A stretch of 8,053 nt of DNA. Origin: CAYVBN01 sp964538565 (GTDB lineage: Bacteria; Pseudomonadota; Alphaproteobacteria; Rhizobiales; Xanthobacteraceae). The notes below the pieces were generated by a model that worked only from the letters and a program-made list of their open reading frames with translations, had not been told where the DNA came from and did not search any database. Positions within the stretch are counted from its first letter, which is position 1, and every line of letters starts with the position of its first letter. The stretch spans positions 1 to 8,053 of the forward strand of contig CAZIGW010000261.1 in NCBI GenBank assembly GCA_964538565.1, given 5' to 3'. The translations under genes and the position numbers were made by a program. Positions 5,495-8,053 of this stretch are shown piece by piece.

Positions 5495-6817
5495 TTAGTT
5501 TTCGGTTTCCGTGACCCCGACAATTTGCTCGAGCCGCCGATAGGCCTCCGCGAGGCTGGTGGCTTCGTCCTTGCCCTGGCGGAGGAAATCCTCGAGCGGC
5601 TCATGCATGCGGATCGCCTCGTCGACCTCGGCGCTCGAGCCCTGCCGGTAGGCGCCGAGCCGGATCAGTTCCTCCATGTCCGCATAGGTCGCCATGAGCT
5701 GGCGTCCGCGGTTGACGGCCGGCAGATAGGCCGGGTCGGCCGCCCGCGGCATGGTGCGCGAGACCGACTTGAGGATGTTGATGGCGGGATAGCGCCCGCG
5801 TTCGGCGATCGCCCGCTCCATGACGATATGACCGTCGAGGATGCCGCGCACGGCGTCGGCGATCGGCTCGTTATGGTCGTCGCCGTCGACCAGCACCGTG
5901 AAGATGCCGGTGATCGTTCCGGCTTCGGCGCCGGGTCCCGCCCGCTCGAGGAGCCGGGGCAATTCGGTGAAGACGGTCGGCGTGTAGCCCTTGGCGGTCG
6001 GCGGCTCCCCGGCCGAGAGGCCGATTTCGCGCTGCGCCATGGCGAAACGGGTGACCGAATCCATCAACACCAGCACGTCCTTGCCTTCGTCGCGGAAGAA
6101 TTCCGCGATCGCGAGCGTCAGATAGGCGGCCTGGCGCCGCAGCAGCGCCGGCTCGTCCGAGGTGGAGACGACCACGACCGACCGGGCCAGACCCTCCGCG
6201 CCGAGATCGTCCTGCAGGAACTCCTGCACCTCGCGGCCGCGTTCGCCGATCAGGCCGATGACGGAGACGTCCGCCGCCACGTTGCGGGCGAACATCGACA
6301 GCAGCACCGACTTGCCGACGCCGGAGCCGGCAAAGATGCCCATGCGCTGGCCGCGGCAGCAGGTGAGAAACGTGTTGATGGCGCGAACGCCGAGGTCGAG
6401 CGGGTCCCCGACGCGCCGGCGCGCATGCGCCGGCGGCGGGGTGTTGCGAAGCGCAAACGGAGCCGGACCCGCCGGCAACGGTCCCTTGCCGTCGATCGGC
6501 TCTCCCATGCCGTTGACCACCCGCCCGAGCCAGCCGTCCGAAGGGCGCACCGCGCCGGCCACCGAACTGACGACCGCGCGACAGCCGCGGCGGACTCCTT
6601 CAAGCGCGGCGAACGGCATCAGCAGCGCGTTGGCGCCCTCGAAGCCGACGACCTCGCACGGGATGAACCGGCCGTTGGCCTCGATCGTCACGCGCGCCCC
6701 GACCGACATGGCGTGCAGAGGGCCGGCCACTTCCACCATCAGACCGCGCACGCCGACGACGCGGCCGTACACCTCGAGACCGTCGAGCTCGGCGATCTGA
6801 TCCGCCAAGGCCTTCAC
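5495..6817 (-). CDS. fliI: Flagellum-specific export ATPase FliI
   Basis: FliI (440 aa, usual length) is the hexameric ATPase at the base of the flagellar export apparatus, related to the F1 ATP synthase beta subunit. The N-terminal beta-barrel domain spans about 1-95. The Walker A loop AGSGVGKS is at 163-170, the GERGREV segment with catalytic-type Glu at 191-197, and Walker B DVLVLMD at 247-253. VTRFAMAQREIGLSAGEPP then follows, the family signature that distinguishes export ATPases from F1. TVLVDGDDHNEPIAD (307-321) and a C-terminal helical domain complete it. The start is GTG 6817. An in-frame stop lies 18 nt upstream and no ATG lies between, so the choice is constrained, but no good Shine-Dalgarno precedes it. 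It is transcribed with fliJ and is divergent from ctrA, with CtrA-like TTAA boxes within about 75 bp upstream. Confidence 0.96.
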   Translation of the reverse strand: MKALADQIAELDGLEVYGRVVGVRGLMVEVAGPLHAMSVGARVTIEANGRFIPCEVVGFEGANALLMPFAALEGVRRGCRAVVSSVAGAVRPSDGWLGRVVNGMGEPIDGKGPLPAGPAPFALRNTPPPAHARRRVGDPLDLGVRAINTFLTCCRGQRMGIFAGSGVGKSVLLSMFARNVAADVSVIGLIGERGREVQEFLQDDLGAEGLARSVVVVSTSDEPALLRRQAAYLTLAIAEFFRDEGKDVLVLMDSVTRFAMAQREIGLSAGEPPTAKGYTPTVFTELPRLLERAGPGAEAGTITGIFTVLVDGDDHNEPIADAVRGILDGHIVMERAIAERGRYPAINILKSVSRTMPRAADPAYLPAVNRGRQLMATYADMEELIRLGAYRQGSSAEVDEAIRMHEPLEDFLRQGKDEATSLAEAYRRLEQIVGVTETEN

Positions 6818-6832
6818 GGTCCGGCCCCAGGG

Positions 6833-6894
6833 TTAAGGGAAAGGAGGTATTTACGTTCAAATTTAACCCGGTGTTTACCCGCGTCGTTAATCAT
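6833..6894 (-). promoter_or_regulatory. Candidate CtrA-binding sites upstream of fliI
   Basis: TTAA occurs at 6833-6836, 6863-6866 and 6887-6890. The middle one forms TTAA-N7-TTTA (6863-6877), one base off the full CtrA consensus. On the coding strand of fliI it reads as TAAA and TTAA boxes 11 bp apart, each preceded by GGG or GG. The last one reads TTAATCAT (6887-6894), close to the TTAACCAT variant favoured in rhizobial CtrA motifs. The sites lie about 16-75 bp before the fliI start. Binding could regulate fliI, ctrA or both. Confidence 0.5.
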
Positions 6895-7043
6895 TTGCAG
6901 TACCGTCCTTGGGATCGAACCAGGCTCGTCCACCCAGGACGGAGGGGCGAGTCGGGAGAGTCGGTTCGTGCCGATTCTTAAAGTAGAGTCTGAACGGCGA
7001 CGTGTCTAAAAAACCTCTCTCCGGCAAGAGATTAGGCCGATTC

Positions 7044-7057
7044 GGGCAAAATTGCCC
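7044..7057. repeat. Inverted repeat GGGCAA-AA-TTGCCC upstream of ctrA
   Basis: A perfect 6-bp inverted repeat with a 2-bp centre overlaps the end of the GANTC cluster, adjacent to the site at 7039-7043. Its sequence closely parallels the GGCAAA-T-TTTGCC repeat before flhA (780-792). No T-run follows. It is a candidate operator, with an unknown protein. Confidence 0.35.
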
Positions 7058-7088
7058 AGCGGATCCTTGCGCTTTGGAATCAGGTTTT

Positions 7089-7107
7089 GTTAACCATGGC
7101 CCGTTAG
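7089..7107 (+). promoter_or_regulatory. Candidate CtrA box upstream of ctrA (autoregulation)
   Basis: GTTAACCATGG (7089-7099) contains the rhizobial-type TTAACCAT core and shares the 9-mer TAACCATGG with the flhA upstream region. A second partial half-site, TTAG, lies at 7104-7107, but the spacing is N10 rather than N7. The box is about 100 bp before the ctrA ATG and lies between the GANTC sites at 7077 and 7114. CtrA autoregulation is established in Caulobacter; here it is inferred. Confidence 0.5.
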
Positions 7108-7197
7108 CGTTCCGAATCAGTTTATCCCAAGGCGTATACCAAGGCTGCCCCTGCGGCTGGCCGATCTGAGCCTGAAGCGGCGAGGAAGGGGACTGGC

Positions 7198-7893
7198 ATG
7201 CGCGTTTTGCTCATTGAAGACGACAGCGCGACCGCGCAGTCGATCGAGTTGATGCTTAAATCCGAGAGTTTCAACGTTTACACGACGGACCTCGGCGAAG
7301 AGGGCGTCGATCTCGGCAAGCTCTACGATTACGACATCATCCTGCTCGATCTGAACCTGCCGGACATGTCGGGGTTCGAGGTCCTGCGCTCGCTACGCGT
7401 CGCGAAGGTGAAGACCCCTATCCTGATCCTGTCGGGTCTCGCCGGCATCGAGGACAAGGTCAGAGGTCTCGGTTTCGGCGCCGACGACTACATGACCAAG
7501 CCGTTCCACAAGGACGAGCTGATCGCCCGGATCCACGCGATCGTGCGCCGGTCCAAGGGCCATGCGCAATCGGTCATCCAGACCGGCGACCTCGTGGTCA
7601 ATCTCGACACCAAGACCGTCGAGGTGAACGGCCAGCGCGTGCATCTCACCGGCAAGGAGTACCAGATGCTGGAGCTCCTCAGCCTGCGCAAGGGCACGAC
7701 CCTGACCAAGGAGATGTTCCTCAACCATCTGTACGGCGGCATGGACGAGCCGGAGCTGAAGATCATCGACGTCTTCATCTGCAAGCTGCGCAAGAAGCTG
7801 GCCGCCGCCGCCAACGGCAAGCACCACATCGAGACCGTCTGGGGCCGCGGCTATGTGCTGCGCGACCCGCACGAGGACGCCGTCGCCGCCTGA
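7198..7893 (+). CDS. ctrA: Cell-cycle response regulator CtrA
   Basis: CtrA (231 aa) is an OmpR/PhoB-type transcription factor that binds TTAA-N7-TTAA sites. In alphaproteobacteria it controls flagellar, division and DNA-methylation genes, and in Caulobacter it also silences the replication origin. The receiver domain (1-120) starts MRVLLIEDDSATAQSIELML. It has acidic residues Asp8/Asp9, the phospho-acceptor Asp51 in LLDLNLPDMSG and Lys101 in GADDYMTKPFHKDE. The winged-helix domain (about 125-225) has LTGKEYQMLELLSLRKGTTLTKEMF, LYGGMDEPELKIIDVFICKLRKKL and HIETVWGRGYVLRDP, essentially invariant in CtrA. Residues 81-95 (LAGIEDKVRGLGFG) differ from Caulobacter. The protein ends in Ala-Ala, the ClpXP degron feature of Caulobacter CtrA. 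GAGGAAGGGG precedes ATG 7198. The gene is single, divergent from fliI and followed by a terminator. Confidence 0.98.
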   Translation: MRVLLIEDDSATAQSIELMLKSESFNVYTTDLGEEGVDLGKLYDYDIILLDLNLPDMSGFEVLRSLRVAKVKTPILILSGLAGIEDKVRGLGFGADDYMTKPFHKDELIARIHAIVRRSKGHAQSVIQTGDLVVNLDTKTVEVNGQRVHLTGKEYQMLELLSLRKGTTLTKEMFLNHLYGGMDEPELKIIDVFICKLRKKLAAAANGKHHIETVWGRGYVLRDPHEDAVAA

Positions 7894-7918
7894 GCGGCCC
7901 CTCCAGGCTGACAAGCAG

Positions 7919-7944
7919 CGCCCGCGGCCCGCCGCGGGCGTTTT
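7919..7944 (+). terminator. Intrinsic terminator of ctrA
   Basis: CGCCCGCGG (7919-7927) and CCGCGGGCG (7932-7940) make a perfect 9-bp stem with a CCCG loop, followed by TTTT (7941-7944) and then GCTTT. It begins 26 nt after the ctrA stop. It makes ctrA monocistronic and separates it from the gene starting at 7981. Confidence 0.92.
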
Positions 7945-7980
7945 GCTTTGCGCCGGCGTCTCTATGATCGGCTCAGGGGG

Positions 7981-8053
7981 ATGGCCATGGCACGGGCGCT
8001 CCAGGTCATCGTCTGCCTTGTCCTGGCCGGGCTGATCGCCTGGGCCGCCGCCC
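7981..8053 (+). CDS. N-terminus of a membrane or exported protein (3' end outside window)
   Basis: ATG 7981 is preceded by CAGGGGG, a plausible ribosome-binding site, and opens a frame that stays open to the window edge (24 codons plus one base). A second in-frame ATG at 7987 is also possible. The visible residues are MAMARA followed by a strongly hydrophobic stretch rich in Val, Leu, Ile and Ala with a Trp near residue 21. This fits either a signal peptide with an Ala-rich cleavage region or a first transmembrane helix. It starts 37 nt after the ctrA terminator on the same strand, so it probably has its own promoter. The visible part is too short to assign a family. Confidence 0.55.
   Translation, partial: MAMARALQVIVCLVLAGLIAWAAA

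Larger units (their letters stand above)
6949..7118. promoter_or_regulatory. Cluster of seven GANTC (CcrM methylation) sites upstream of ctrA
   Basis: GANTC occurs at 6949, 6958, 6973, 6986, 7039, 7077 and 7114 (GAGTC, GAGTC, GATTC, GAGTC, GATTC, GAATC, GAATC). The first two belong to a direct repeat GAGTCGG with a 9-bp period. By eye the other roughly 7.9 kb hold only about a dozen GANTC sites, so this is a strong local excess. GANTC is the CcrM methylase target in alphaproteobacteria, and in Caulobacter methylation state and GcrA control a ctrA promoter. A comparable role here is inferred. Confidence 0.65.
6818..7197. promoter_or_regulatory. Divergent regulatory region between fliI and ctrA (380 bp)
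   Basis: This gap has no convincing gene on either strand and is clearly lower in GC than its surroundings. The fliI-proximal part (6833-6894) carries TTAA half-sites, and the middle and ctrA-proximal part (6949-7118) carries seven GANTC sites. An inverted repeat (7044-7057) and a TTAACCATGG box (7089-7099) lie before ctrA. Other patterns are CGTCC-N5-GGACG (6927-6941) and a weak DnaA-box-like TTATCCCAA (7122-7130, 7 of 9). I could not place sigma-70 -35/-10 pairs with confidence. The long leader and separate clusters are consistent with more than one ctrA promoter, as known in Caulobacter. Confidence 0.7.

Noticed and set aside
5444..7009. 521-codon plus-strand open frame opposite fliI
   Set aside because: It is antisense to FliI, which has all its ATPase motifs. 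The composition is that of a GC-bias shadow, and it runs on into the regulatory gap without a plausible start.
7122..7130. DnaA-box-like TTATCCCAA upstream of ctrA
   Set aside because: It is a single site matching 7 of 9 positions with mismatches in the informative 3' half. There is no cluster and no AT-rich unwinding region.
7195..7212. Sigma-54-like TGGC...TTGC pattern over the ctrA start
   Set aside because: The GG to GC spacing is 12 rather than 10 and it overlaps the ctrA start codon, so it cannot drive this gene.

Overview
The window looks like a chromosomal segment of a GC-rich alphaproteobacterium, most likely of the Rhizobiales/Hyphomicrobiales. The evidence is a CtrA cell-cycle regulator that is near-identical in most stretches to the Caulobacter protein as I recall it, alphaproteobacterial flagellar export proteins (FlhA, FliI, FliJ), an ECF sigma/RskA-type anti-sigma pair, and candidate CtrA and CcrM (GANTC) sites in the gaps. 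I cannot name a genus. There are no RNA genes, insertion sequences, CRISPR arrays or phage genes.

Layout, left to right. (1) 1-545, minus strand: a Spy/CpxP-like (LTXXQ) periplasmic protein whose 3' end is cut off by the window. (2) 546-830: a divergent promoter region serving that gene and flhA; its flhA side carries tandem TTAACC/CTAACC boxes. (3) 831-2945, plus: flhA. (4) 3154-3366, plus: a 70-residue single-pass membrane protein of unknown function, followed by a strong terminator. (5) 4844-3466, minus: an ECF sigma factor translationally coupled (ATGA) to its membrane anti-sigma factor. (6) 6817-4980, minus: fliI then fliJ, closed by a terminator at 4929-4954. (7) 6818-7197: a 380-bp divergent regulatory region between fliI and ctrA. 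It is rich in TTAA half-sites on the fliI side and has seven GANTC sites within 170 bp on the ctrA side. (8) 7198-7893, plus: ctrA, with a terminator. (9) 7981 to the end, plus: the hydrophobic N-terminus of another gene.

How the genes fit together: FlhA is the export-gate membrane protein, and FliI/FliJ are the ATPase and its stalk/chaperone subunit of the same flagellar type III export apparatus. CtrA is the master regulator that in alphaproteobacteria commonly controls flagellar class II genes. CtrA-like boxes appear ahead of flhA, fliI and ctrA itself, so an autoregulated flagellar/cell-cycle circuit is a natural reading, though inferred. The sigma/anti-sigma pair and the Spy-like gene suggest an envelope-stress function sitting inside the flagellar neighbourhood.

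The gene content is ordinary core content and I found no novel multi-gene system. The points most worth a second look are the dense GANTC cluster before ctrA, the DNA elements shared between the flhA and ctrA promoters, and the uncharacterised small membrane protein.
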